Part shown: positions 1 through 10,929 of the stretch, piece by piece
Layout of the letters: every line of letters starts with the position of its first letter
How positions within the stretch are numbered: position 1 is the first letter of the stretch
Source of the DNA: Nymphaea colorata
Lineage: Eukaryota; Streptophyta; Magnoliopsida; Nymphaeales; Nymphaeaceae
Assembly (NCBI RefSeq): GCF_008831285.2
Contig: NC_045151.1
Location: 2,723,544 to 2,787,543 of the forward strand
Length of the DNA stretch: 64,000 nucleotides
Reading direction: 5' to 3'
Notes under the pieces: generated by a model
Database searches by the model: none
Told to the model about the DNA's origin: nothing
Seen by the model: only the letters and a program-made list of their open reading frames with translations
Position numbers and translations under genes: made by a program

Positions 1-430
1 CCCTTTGAATTAGTACATTAAGATGTATGGAGACCCGCTCCTATTATGTCTAAAGGTGGTATCCTATATTATGTTGTTTTTGTGGATGATTATTCTTGAT
101 ATGCTTGAGTTTATTTTCTTAAACACAAATCGAAAGTGTCTATGAGTTTCAAACACTTTTATAACATGATTAAAACACAATTTGATGCCAACCTATTTTA
201 GAAGTGATTTCGAGGAAAAATTCATTTCCAATGAATTTGAAGAATTTATAAATGAAAAGGAATTACACATCAAAAGTCTTGTCCCAAAACCCCCCAACAA
301 AAATGTAGTTGTTGAAAAAGAACAAGACATATCCTTTAAACAACAAGAGCTCTTCTTAAATCAAAAAACGTTCTTAAAAATTTTTGGGCAGAAGCCATTT
401 AACATCCATTTATTTGATTAATAGGATGCC
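1..430 (+). pseudogene. Decayed Ty1/Copia integrase fragment
   Basis: The plus strand reads as the catalytic core of a Copia integrase. An opening like PFELVH, a DVWRPAP segment and FVDDYS are followed by KTQFDAN. After a stop come FEEKFISNEFEEF and a KNVVVEKEQD stretch, the decayed equivalent of the usual NGVVERKHR motif. In-frame stops interrupt it near positions 31, 100, 115 and 200, and it ends in two stops near 420. The protease, gag and RT parts are absent here, and the left side runs out of the window. This is a dead scrap of a retrotransposon. Confidence 0.8.
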
Positions 431-960
431 TCATAAGTGTATGTTTCAAGAAAAGTGATACTTTTAGAAGGAAAAAATGGATTTGATGCAAATGAAACCC
501 AAGCATGAAGCATTGTCACAAAAAACGCGTCCTATTGAAAAAAAACGCGTATAATACGCCAAAAGGCCCAAAACACAATTAGCTGTATAAAACGTGAAGA
601 AAATGCGTCTTCTTTAAAAAATATGCCAGAAAATAAAAAACGTGAAAATGTTGTTTCATATTTTTTATGATTTTTTATTTTTTTATAATTTTCAAGATTT
701 ATTAAATGTTTTAAATTTTTTACAAAAATTGCCAAGATTTTCTCGAGATATTCCCGAGATATACAATTTTTCCACATTATACCCGAGAAATTCCTCGTTG
801 TATAATACTCGTACACATTTTTTGAGACAATGGCATGAAGATAACTATTCTTTCTTATGGATAAAAGATGATTATGATTGATGATGTTTTGCATTCTTCA
901 TGTGATGATACTTTTAATAATGATATATATTTTATTATTAAAAATATATTGTATATTAAA
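431..960. other. AT-rich spacer, possible MITE remains
   Basis: No gene is seen. The sequence is A-rich then T-rich, with repeated short ACGCG and ACGTG motifs in purine runs (about 525-655). An imperfect palindrome lies around 738-765 (a CTCGAGATATTCCCGAG core). The texture resembles the foldback MITE at 26740-27124, but I could not define ends or a target duplication. The open frames here are low-complexity. Confidence 0.35.
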
Positions 961-984
961 AAAATTTATTTTATATTCAAAAGT

Positions 985-1085
985 ATATTTTATTTTAACT
1001 GGGCCGGGCCAAACTAGGCCCGAGCTTGGGTTTCAGGTGTCAGACTGGGCCTAGGATCGGGTTTCGAGCTGTGGGCCGGGCCAGA
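985..1085. repeat. GGGCCGGGCC-rich transposon-end sequence
   Basis: GC-rich motifs of the type GGGCCGGGCC, GGCCCGAGC and CGGGTTTCGAGC abruptly break AT-rich DNA. The same motif style forms the subterminal parts of the hAT-like element at 41788-42232 and occurs again near 30005-30060. No terminal inverted repeat or target duplication was found here, so this is probably a broken end of such an element. Confidence 0.4.
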
Positions 1086-2001
1086 CCTAACATAGTGTGC
1101 ACAAACAGGACCAGATATCAAGCCAGGCACCTGCAAGATTTCAGGAACCCAGTCCAATTCAGTCAAGATTCACAACACACTTTAGTCCAGCTTAATTTGG
1201 AATCTAGTTGGATCAAAGAATCAAGGTCAACACAAATGGGTTAGCCTCAATTATCAAGGTTAGCAAGGTAAGACCCTCATATATTCCTAACCTTATATGC
1301 TTGTTGGTTCATGTAAAGGGACACAGTCAACTTATCAAGATCCAACACATTAAAATGCTCAAGGGTATCTCTTGCTTTTAAAGGCAGTGGAAGACCTGCA
1401 ACATTCAACAGGTCAATACAGCTAATTTGTGATGGTGATGAAAACTCATACCCCTGCCACCTCAAGGCCCAATCTGTTAAAGTATCTAAAGGTGTCTACA
1501 GCAGTGGAGGATGTCCCGAACTCCCACATTATACCACTGGTCAATAAAGCTACTTTGTGACAAAAACTCATAACCTCCATACTCCATAGTATGAGTAGAT
1601 GCTAGTGAGGCATTTCCCAATAAAATTTGGGTCTGGATGCGGGGATAATACAAAGAAGCTTAAATGCCCAAAGGGTGATGAATGACAGTCAAGCTTTCAA
1701 TATGCTCTAACCTTTTCTATTTTTTATCTTTTAGTTCTTTTAGTCCAAAATAGACAGAAGCCATGATAAAAATAACTTGGTGTACATCAAAGCAGATTTG
1801 GATGCACAAGTCCCAAACTAATGTACACCTAAACACTGAAACACCTAACTATGCTGACTTTAATTATGCTGCACCTGCATCCAAACCACACAAGCTCCTG
1901 TTTAGGCGTCCCTTTTGGCAAATCCATGTAACGTAGCTCAAAACATCATGAACGCTTAAGGGTGAACTATTCTAACATGGGTTCATACAACACTAATAAT
2001 T

Positions 2002-2002
2002 G

Positions 2003-2043
<41 letters not shown>
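2002..2043. repeat. (TC)n(AC)n compound microsatellite
   Basis: About 13 TC units run directly into about 8 CA units. The 60-residue open frame across it is low-complexity and not a gene. Confidence 0.95.
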
Positions 2044-2044
<1 letters not shown>

Positions 2045-2689
2045 TCCAAGAAGCCACAATGAGCGAATGTTTCTTTACCTTTCTGTTTTCATAATACACC
2101 CGAAATTTGAACCCACCAGAAATGAGAATAAATCCACATCTTAAGAAGAGTGGGAAACTATGTTAAAATCCTAATTTACAAACAGATGGAGACCCATCCA
2201 CGTTTAGAGTATGCCAAGATCACTCTTCAGCTAAACACATGCCAGGCCTGAAGTCCAACCATAGGTGGCAAAATAAGGTGTCTGATACTGGGTTAAGGTG
2301 AACAAGAGATGCTAAAGATATATGCAGATTCACTACATATTTAGATGTACGTACATTTATAACTATATGAATAGGCCAGGTACATATGTATGTACTGCAC
2401 GAATATATTTTGTACATACATCAATATAAATATGTGATGCAGTTTTCTTTCTTTTGTTGTTTCCTTCTCCTTTTTGTAATTTGTTTTGCCTTGAGAGAAA
2501 AATTTCAATAATCTTTCCACTTTCCAGCTGTTGGAACTTGGAGTTGGGAGTGTCCAACTAGCAGTTCAACACTCCCTACCAGCTAGTTGGCTGGGCTTCA
2601 TATGTATATCAGTAAGACTAATAGGGAAACATTCTCATATTAGAGCATTGCATTTTGGGAAAAGCCAATACTACTACATGCTGAATGGC

Positions 2690-2830
2690 TAAAAACCTAA
2701 AATTTAAAAATTTGTCGTTAAACGAACCACAAATTGTTGCTAAAACCAACGCCACATCATAAACCGTCATTAAATACCAATCTGATGACTGCTTTCTAGT
2801 GACAAGATTTTAAATTTTAGCTATCCGGCA
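2690..2830. repeat. Dispersed repeat, copy A (CACTA-interior-like)
   Basis: The block TACCAATCTGATGACTG, then TAGTGACAAG, then TTTTAAATTTTAGCTATC is matched in the same order and orientation by a second copy at about 41210-41275 (TACCAATTTAATGACTG, TTTAGTAACAA, TTTAAATTTTAACTATC). The GTCGTTAAA-type phrases recall the inside of small CACTA elements. Neither copy shows clear CACTA ends, so the class is uncertain. Confidence 0.4.
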
Positions 2831-3414
2831 TCTGGCAGGGTTGAATCATCCTTGCATTTTGTATCCAATTTTAAGGATATAATAAAGACATCCATTATTA
2901 TTATACTATTACCATTATGTTGGTGTTCTTGATTAGATATCTTTCCTTCAGTGAATCATTTGGAGACTGGACAGGCCATTCCCATTGTGAAGTCATTTGG
3001 AGCCTTCTTATGCTGTATTAAGACTTCAGAAGGAGACACGCCCACCTTGATCAAGTTCTCCTTGGGAGTTTTTAGGTGACCGTTCGCATAGACACCTAGC
3101 CACCATGTACGTTAACCCCTGTTGTAGGTCATGCACTATAGCACCTTTAAGCACTTCATCTGAATTTGAACAAGTGTCAAAATACTCTTTCTAGAATGGA
3201 GAGGGAATAACAGTAAACATCAGTTCACTGATACACAAGTGTTATTCAGAAGTTAGATGAAGGTTCATTCAAATGACAACCACTAGCAAGGCAGGTTATG
3301 AAGCCACCATTTTAGAGGGATAAAAAGTAATTCTCATTCTACTAAAGAAAAATGTGAAACCAGTGGAAATATAATCACAAGAACATCTGGTTTATGGAAA
3401 TAATAGGCACTTAC

Positions 3415-6400
3415 TTGTAAAGGACAGCAAGGCGAACAAGTTCACTATAATGGATGTGATAAAGAGGAACTTTTCTCCACTTATGCCAAATAGATGCAAA
3501 CATGTGGGTTGGTGTGTCCATTAAAAGCTCGTCAAGATTTGGCATGGCAGTGGCAACCTTATAGCTGGAAATAGTGAAAAAGAGACATTAACATGTTATA
3601 GTGCCACCAACAATTGAAAAATGTAACTTACAAATATTTTGCTGAATGAAAATATTAGTTAATCCAGTGGTACTACTGCAATGCATTCCACTCATAACAA
3701 CATGTACTAAAAGCTTCTAAAAGAACTTCCAACAGGCACTTACTGAAACATCAGTTCTGAACAACATAAACTCTCTGGATTACTCGGATATCCCAGCTTG
3801 GGATCACCTAAAAAGAAGTAAATCAAGCACTATACCAGTTTAAATCCCAACACAGCTTAAACCCATTAGACATAACCAGTGATCCTTATTTTTGCAATAT
3901 TTTATATTTATTGCTATCATTTCCAGTTCCAGTTACTGTCTGGAAGCTTCAAGTTGGCAATATTATTGCGACATCTTCAAAATATCGCAATGTTGGTTAA
4001 ACAGATGTGCAACTATTCATTTAAAGTTTCAAAACCATAGTTGGATTAGATAAAGTAGTGTACTTCTTATTTCTGTCTTAACTGAGGAATGTAGTATTTG
4101 AAACATCAGGAGGGATACTACTATGAGAGAATGTTCACAGTCATGGAGCAATTCCAGCAGTTGAGCTGCAAGTAGACATAGGTTCAAGACACTACGCATA
4201 TTTTACATCCCTAATGATCTCATTATAACAAAACATATGCCTACTCTATGTTATAGGAGTAAGAGAAGATAGTAGTCTGCAGATCCCCTTCTGACCAAAC
4301 TCATGAACTCCAAAAAGTTGAAAGAGAAATTCATCTTCAAGGTTAGATTACATATCACAAAAATTGTCAACACTGGTAAGCTAAATGCACTAATGCAGTA
4401 CATTTTGATTTTATGGGATATGACCTACCAAGAACATTCTCAAAGAATTGGTACTTGATAAAAGCAACAAAGCCTAAGTGGTGGTGCAGCTGAAACAACT
4501 ACTAAGCACCAAACCATATCAGATTTTCTCAATTGTGCTAAGTGTTCCAGAGAGATGATTCCTTTGATTAATTCATATTTTAGACCCATCGATTTGATGT
4601 GGCATGTTTTTGCTGATATAGCAAAAGATCCACACTAAAATCTGTGGTTCATCAAATTAAGGAAACCTAAGAATAAGATCCACACTTGAAATCCTCATAA
4701 AAGGTCTGATCTAAGACAAGAGGAGGGAGGGTATGATCTTAGATCCATGGATCTCAAATCCTTAGGATCTTAGATCAGTGTAGATCAAGGGCAATCAGAG
4801 GCCCCTTATTTCTCTAATACAAAAAAAAAGAGTCAAAATAAACCAAATAAGAAGCAGAATTGAGTTGCAAAAATACCATAAAAGGAAGCATTTAATCACA
4901 CAGGCACGTACATATAAAGCCACAAAAGTATGCAATTGAAAATGCAGTGCAGATTTGTTGCTGAAAAAAAAAAGATAAATAGCTGATACTTGAAGCATCA
5001 ACATGCATACTCTGATAGAATAAACTCTGGATCAAAACTGATTTCAACATGAAACCTAAAGAGAGCCGGACTTTTTTAATCTAAAATTAAAAACTTCCGC
5101 AATGCAACCAGAAAGGAGACACGACTAAGTGAAACAATTAGTGAAAATTTTAAAAAAAGACCGTTCCTGCCTATTACTTGCAAGTACACTGTTTTTTCAC
5201 TATTACCACATTCAATTCAATTGCGAAGCATAACTTCGGAGTCCTGTACAATATGAACAGGCATACTATTACCCTCTACCTTTAAGTAGTTCAACGGAGA
5301 ACTCAGAAAGGCAAAGATAAGGAACACCACATTTTACAAAAGCAAAGAGATGAGAGAAAGAAATACCCGTCCTTGACAAAATTCTGGAAGAAATCGAGCT
5401 CCATTGTCTCCGTGAGCATGACCACACAAGCATCTGGATGATAGTAAAGAATGCTTTCGAGCCCCCTTTGGTGCCGAACTGTGTATGACCACGAAGGCGT
5501 GTTCCATATCATGAAGAACCTCATCGAACACTTCCCCCGTCGGAAAAACTGATCCATGAACTCGGAGAATCCCAAATTAGGTTTCATTCCAGGGAAGTAG
5601 CCCCATCTCCGACCATTTGCATATCGACCCTCTTCCAGCGTTTTCCTCCTTTCCACTCGCCTTGGGTTCTCATTGATTTGATTCAGAAGCGATTTCTTCA
5701 CGATTCTATCGCTCCTCGTCAGTCCAGTGACTCCAGCTGAGTCCGGATCCTGAAGCAGTGGATGATTCAAGGGGTTCAGAGCTTCCATGGTAGATCGAAA
5801 TAGCGGGTCCCGCAACGGGAAGTACCCCCTTGACGACTGCCTCTGTAGCTTGTCTGACCATGCCGTCCAATCCATTGGCGTCGACCCGCTCTTCTTCTTC
5901 TTATTCAAGAGCAGCGCGTCCTCTATCCTCCGAATCCCGCTCACTTGAGCACGAATGTCTTTGTCCAGCGGCTGATCGTCCGAGCCAAACGCAAGCTTGA
6001 TCCGATCATCCGCCGCAGAGATGCCAAAAAGCCTGCCGCTCCATTCGTCGTCCATTGCTCCTCCCTTGGTGAACGCCCGGCGGAACACCCCGACGGCATG
6101 GTCCCAGAAGTAGCCGGAGCCTTCTTTCCGATCACCGGACGCTGACCTCAGATCCGATGGGTCCGCGCGATCGAACGCCTCTTTCTCGTCGGGCTCGTCC
6201 GACTCATCAATCCGGTCTTGAGAGTCGTCCCCGGGGATATCGTCGGGCTTCTTCTGGTCTTGAAGGAGGGCCTCCCCTTCGGCATCTCCCACAGCGGGAT
6301 CTCGGAAGCGGTGTCCGGGTTTGAGGTTGGCGCCCTCAGTGGAAAGACGGGCGTGGAGGAGGAAGAGGGAGAGGAGAAGGAGCGCGGCCGCGGAAATGGC

Positions 6401-6496
6401 GCAGACGTTCGTTATCCACCGCTTCCTAGACGGCGGCACAGTGGACTTGTTCAGCTTCGGCCGGCCGGCGACACGGCCGCCAATCTTCCTGAGCAT
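3415..6496 (-). CDS. Alpha-1,4-glycosyltransferase-like type II membrane protein, 5' exons only
   Basis: Two coding exons are supported on the minus strand. Exon 1 is 6496-5367 (ATG at 6496, donor CGG|GTATTT) and exon 2 is 3564-3415 (acceptor TTTCCAG|CTATAAGG, donor ACAA|GTAAGTG). The frame joins across the intron to give FVKD-GYKVATAMPNLDELL. Together they encode about 426 residues. A basic N-terminus (residues 1-27) is followed by one membrane segment (about 28-48), then a long acidic, charged stem, then the start of the sugar-transferase domain (from about residue 320: SMRFFMIWNTPSWSYTVRH; exon 2 ends in YHIHYSELVRLAVLYK). Plant proteins of this family (Gly_transf_sug and Gb3_synth domains; Arabidopsis At4g19900-like) are predicted Golgi glycosyltransferases of unproven substrate. 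The next exon should carry the LDSD sugar-nucleotide motif and is not visible down to position 1, so either intron 2 exceeds 3.4 kb or the gene is truncated. Intron 1 is 1.8 kb. Confidence 0.85.
3565..5366. other. Intron 1 of the glycosyltransferase gene
   Basis: It is bounded by GT at 5366-5365 and AG at 3566-3565 on the minus strand. A possible small alternative exon lies at about 3746-3808 (minus; TTTTTAG|GTGATCC to TTTCA|GTAAGTG, reading DPKLGYPSNPE). Including it would interrupt the conserved FVKDGYKVA join, so I do not include it. The segment 4670-4790 has repeated GATCTTAGATC-like words. Confidence 0.6.
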
Positions 6497-6760
6497 CCTA
6501 TTCCCCTCCTTTTTCCCTCCAAAAGAGAAAAGAGAGGGAGGGAGAAAGAGAGAGAATGGGCCGTTCTCGTCGGCAAGTCCCCACGGCTTTCCTCTGAAGC
6601 TTGCCTGCAGATGGTCGACTCAGCCGTTGAACTTGAAACCGCTGATCGACGGGTCGGGCTTCATGTAATTGATTCGACCCGAAGAACCTGCCGTCATGTC
6701 ACCTGGTTCCACTGGGAATGTAACGAGGCCTGGTGGTGTAAAACTGTTTGAAACTCTCCT
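6497..6760 (-). promoter_or_regulatory. 5' leader and proximal promoter of the glycosyltransferase gene
   Basis: Immediately upstream of the ATG at 6496 the transcribed strand is strongly CT-rich (complement of the GA tract at 6525-6557), typical of plant 5' leaders. The region is CG-richer than its surroundings up to about 6740, after which the DNA becomes AT-rich. No clear TATA box was found. Confidence 0.45.
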
Positions 6761-8949
6761 TTTTTTTTTCGGTCAAAGGAGATTAACTTCAAACAAGCCA
6801 AAGTTTCTCCTCTTTTCCTTTATTTGGGAGTTCATGATGATTATTTCAAAATTTTGATAGAAAATACTATACTTATGTGTCACATATTTATCATTCATCA
6901 TTTAAAAAAAATAGCATCCACAAGAATTAAATAGCATTCACAAGAATCAAACTGATAAATAAACTTTTACTAGCATACTAATTTCACTACCTATCGTATT
7001 GACCGAAAAAAATGTGATATCAGTATAATGAATTCAGATATATGACAGTATTGCTTTAAAAGGGTTGGATGAGGAAATAATTTAACATCCAATTTAAAAA
7101 CCATATCGTATCCTTATTTTAACAATGAAATTAGATTTAGTTTTAAATATATATCCAGTCATACTCTGATTCCAATTTGGATTTTGATTTATTTATAAGT
7201 AAATGTCTCATATTAAATATTCATACGTTTTGAAAGTTGAGTTTTTAATAACATAATAATATAGTTTGGGCATGATCGTTTATTTGAAAAACAGATTTGG
7301 ATTCATATTTAAATTTAAATGGATTCCGATAGAACATAGGTTTGCTTGATTAGCATTTTAATCAATTCTGAATGCACGAACATGTGTTAAAGTAGACATG
7401 ACAAAAGGTACAACCTGTTGACATCCTTTGTCACCCTTGTCTTTCTTGTTAACCTAAAGTTGTAAAAGACCGAATGCGTGTCTTGTTCATTGACGCATCG
7501 TATTAGCTAATATATATTTGACAACCTATTAGTTTGTATCTCCTTATTTCTGATATATATTTGAAAACCTATTAGTTTGTATCTCCTTATTTCTGATTTA
7601 TAAATTGAAAAATAATGAAGTTATTTTAAAATAGTTTTAAAAATAAAGGTCTCCCAATATAATGGGGTCCATATGCTATGATACGGAGCGACATTAACAA
7701 CTATACTTTTGTACTTTTGTAATTTGAGATCTACCCTCTTAGTTTTACTTCTTGCCTTATACCTTCAATATTTCGTTAACAACTTAAAATTTTGGAGTGA
7801 GACATACTCAGCCCCTCAAGGCTGAGGTCGTCAATTATGCTAACCTCTCGAGTTCGGTTTAAAAAAAAAAATCTCTTAAAAACCCAACTAAAGTTAAGTA
7901 TTTATGTTGTTTGCTTTAAACGAGGATCTAGTAAGGCATATAGGAGGTGAATCCTTGCCCCTAGAATCCAGGACTACTTTGAAACCTCGGTGAAAATTAA
8001 AATACCCATCAGTTAAGTGTGACACATCTACCGTTTATAGTATAGAGAAGTAGAGTCCATAATAATCGAACTGATTACCGTACTTTCACCAGTCTATCAA
8101 TATGATCAGCTATGTTATACCCATTGAGGCTACTTTTGACAAAATTGGATTAATTTCTATTTAAACTTAGACTTGTGTAACGAAATTGCATCCAATTATA
8201 AATAGGATTTTATTTAGAGTTTCAAATTTTGGTTGGTAATCCATGAATTTGATGCATTGGCATTACTTGCTCAATCTTAATATATTTTTGGTCGTGCTAT
8301 TTATATATGTACCTTCTTGACACTTGGGAAACCTGTGGAGAGGATTATCTTCATGCTATGTGCAAACTCCTCCAACATGTGGGCTATCCTCAATCTAAAA
8401 GTCCTTTGTAAGCTGGGTGGTCTTGTTAATTTCCTTTCATTAACACTTGTTGATATTCATTAGTTTAGCTTCATGTTGTTTTGTTCGGTCACACTTTCAG
8501 ATGAAAAATACATTATTAATTATGGTAAGTGAAGCAAGTTGAATTGTGTATAAGAAGGGAGAAGATACGATACAAGCAGGTAATGATACATTAATATGCT
8601 GCGTGAAGGGAGAAATGAGTATGTAGTTTATCATTAATTCTTGCACGCATCATTTGTCCTGAGGGGTATAATGTAGCTGGTTTGATTGTGAAAGTCTGGA
8701 CGTTAGTTTAGTTCTCATAAATGCTATTCTTTTGAATTGTAAATAGTGAATGTGAGAAACTCTATTTGATGGGTATACCACTTCTTACCCATATCTCAAT
8801 ACAGCTTAAGATCCCAAGGGGCAAGGGAAAATGGGGAGGGGCTTGGATCTCTGTAAGATACCTCTCCTCGTTCTTTTTCCATTATTTGGTAGACATAGTT
8901 TGGAAATTGTAGGAACTGTTATTTAACGGTTTTATACTTCTCTATGATG
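6761..8949. other. AT-rich intergenic spacer
   Basis: No gene is seen. It holds a 43-bp tandem duplication (7512-7597), and AT-rich sequence around 7090-7330 with repeated TTTGGATT-type words reminiscent of a decayed hAT MITE. It also holds a GC-patterned stretch at 7800-8000 resembling LTR sequence. The small open frames are not protein-like. Confidence 0.6.
7512..7597. repeat. 43-bp tandem duplication
   Basis: Two adjacent copies of a unit containing AACCTATTAGTTTGTATCTC differ at only one or two positions (GACAACC versus GAAAACC). This is a recent local duplication. Confidence 0.85.
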
Positions 8950-10800
8950 CTTATTGTGTATCGGTCACCAGTCAATGGGTTGTCTTCCCCGACAAGGGGA
9001 TCTTCTCTCGCTTTACTTGTTTCTGTTGGCCTGGGAGATCTTCAATAGGAAAATTAAAGCAGAATAATGTGATGCCTAGACCTACACGTATGAATCTTCT
9101 CCCCCCTCCACCCCCACCCCCGGCTCCTTTATTTGCTGATGATCTTATCCTTTTCTCTGCAGCTGATGAGAAGATCATTAGGGCTATCAAGAATCTCCTG
9201 CTTGAGTTGGGTAGTAAAGCCAAACTGGTTGTTAATGGGTTGAAGTCCTCCTTTACTCCCTTTAATGTTAACAACTGCATGCTCGAAACTATCAAATTCC
9301 TCACAATCTTCAATACATGACTAAATTTTTGAGTGTTACAATCTACTATAACAACCCGGCCCTTCGCCCCCTAATCCTATCCTAAAAAAGATAGAAACCA
9401 AAACAACCATCTATTTAATAACCTTTTTTATAAGCTTTTGAAGATTTTTTACAATCTTCAATACAAAATTAAACGAGACTAAATTTTTAGAGTTACGTAG
9501 ATGGACTTTGGTAATGGGAGAAATGGGCACTTCTGAATTGAGTCGTGGGATTTGGGTCCTTGTGGTCTTCTATCTAGAGAGGAATGTGGAAGAGTCCAGT
9601 ATTCCCTCCATGAGTCGATTGAGAAGTGACTGCATCAGAGAGATATTTTGTGTAGCTTGGTGTCTTCCCCTTGGATTAAAAGGGTGTTGAGTCTTTTGTT
9701 GTCTCAGAAGGATCTGATAGGCTGATGTGGGGAAAGGAGGCTGCTCAAGAGGTGAGTTCATGAGAGATTTATGATTTGATTAGAGTGACTTTCGCCTCAC
9801 AAGACTGGAGATCGATAATTTAGACCAAATATGCTCCACCGGCTGCTTCATGGTTCCTGTACCTGGCAACCGAAAACAGACTTCTAACAGACTATCGTCT
9901 TTCAGCAATTCGGTATTCAGCTCGCTAGTAGACGTCCAGTTTGCATGAGGGAGTTTGACTCTCTGTCTCAGCTGCTCTTTTCTTACCCGCGAGCAAAGAA
10001 AATTTGGCACTTTTGGTGCACCAAGTTCCACGGGAAAACGTCGTTCGCTGATAACGTTAAGGATTTATTATGTAAATGGTCTGATAGTGGACCAAAGAGA
10101 AGTTATGGGCAGCATGGCCGGCGCTGATCGTTAGCTCATTATGGAAATACAGAAACACCATTTTGCATGATGGGCAGAGAGTCATGAGTAAGAAAGCATG
10201 CTATTCAGTATGGGAGGATTTTAAGAAGATTGCGATGTTGGGCCCGATCAAAGACTTGAATGCTATTAAACTTTGGTTATCGCCTAGTATTAACAGTAGT
10301 TGCTGGCTTCCTCCAGAAAGGGACAAGGTTGATCTCTACACTGCATTGTGGAACCAAATGCCCATTACCAAGGGTGTGTTTTGCATTAAGGACAGTGGAG
10401 GGATTACTGTTTGTTTTGGTAGTATGGTTTCTTTCAAAGGGGATGAGGCGGCGATGTGGGAAATTTTGGATTATATGCTTCTACTAGTCCCTAACAGTAG
10501 ATAAGGAGTTCAGTTGGTGGTTGGACCTCTTCGGTGGAGGCAGAAGCTTGTTTTTTGTAAATCTCGAGCTAGAAACAACATGACTGCTGCATCGTTATTT
10601 TTTCAGCTTAGGAGTTCTTTGTACATCTCTAATTGTAATCCGCCTGCACAAGTGAAGCTTTTTCTTGATCCCTGCTTCAAGGAATCTAATACAATGTGGG
10701 GTGTGGTTTAACTATTAGTGCCTTATTTTGTTCTTTGTCGTTTTTCGTATAGATTCATTTTGGCAATAAAATTTCGGGGTGATCCCCCAGCACGGTTGCA
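8950..10800 (+). pseudogene. Dead LINE (L1-type) retrotransposon: RT, zinc-finger-RVT, RNase-H-like end
   Basis: Pieces of a plant L1-like ORF2 occur in order in different frames. At about 8980-9050 is an RT segment with RQGDLLSLYLF (family RQGDPLSPYLF). At 9130-9270 comes FADDLILF with the following helix (DEKIIRAIKNLL). From 9500 to 9780 the inter-domain region is frameshifted. At about 9840-10250 the zf-RVT domain carries LATENRLLTDYRLS, LFSYPRAKKIWHFW and LWKYRNTILHDG. At 10330-10500 is a piece resembling the RNase-H-like tail. The usual LINE 3' region with TTTTGGCAATAAAAT follows near 10760. Numerous stops and frameshifts, loss of the endonuclease end and an inserted repeat at 9300-9500 show it is inactive. 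Confidence 0.8.
9300..9500. repeat. LTR-like repeat nested in the LINE
   Basis: This stretch interrupts the LINE reading frame. It begins with a partial unit ending GAGTGTTACA (to about 9342). It continues ATAACAACCCGGCCC and ends with a second GACTAAATTTTTAGAGTTAC near 9496. A diverged relative in the same orientation is at 30455-30648. The CCCGGCCC start and GAGTGTTACA end resemble plant LTR termini (TGTAACA...TGTTACA), so a solo LTR or fragment is likely. Confidence 0.5.
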
Positions 10801-10929
10801 GCAGAATATATGGGGATTGTATCGTCAGTGCTCTTTAAAAGAAACTCATTACTTTCTTAGTATTGTTTATCAATGATTTCAAACACACATACATAGGTTT
10901 ATCTAGTGAGGCACATGGAAGAGGCCTTG

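Larger units (their letters stand above)
1111..3414. other. Non-coding; probable intron 2 or downstream flank of the glycosyltransferase gene
   Basis: No convincing exon is seen on either strand. It holds a diverged direct repeat (about 1400-1460 and 1522-1585, sharing a GGTCAATA-AGCTA-TTTGTGA core), a microsatellite and a dispersed repeat near 2690-2830. Because the minus-strand gene at 3415-6496 should continue leftwards, this stretch may be its second intron. I looked for the expected YGGVYLDSD-type exon and did not find it. Confidence 0.5.

Noticed and set aside
5941..6751. Plus-strand frames of 66-177 residues antisense to the glycosyltransferase exon 1
   Set aside because: They result from the GC-rich coding exon and its leader read backwards; the minus-strand protein has a clear family match.
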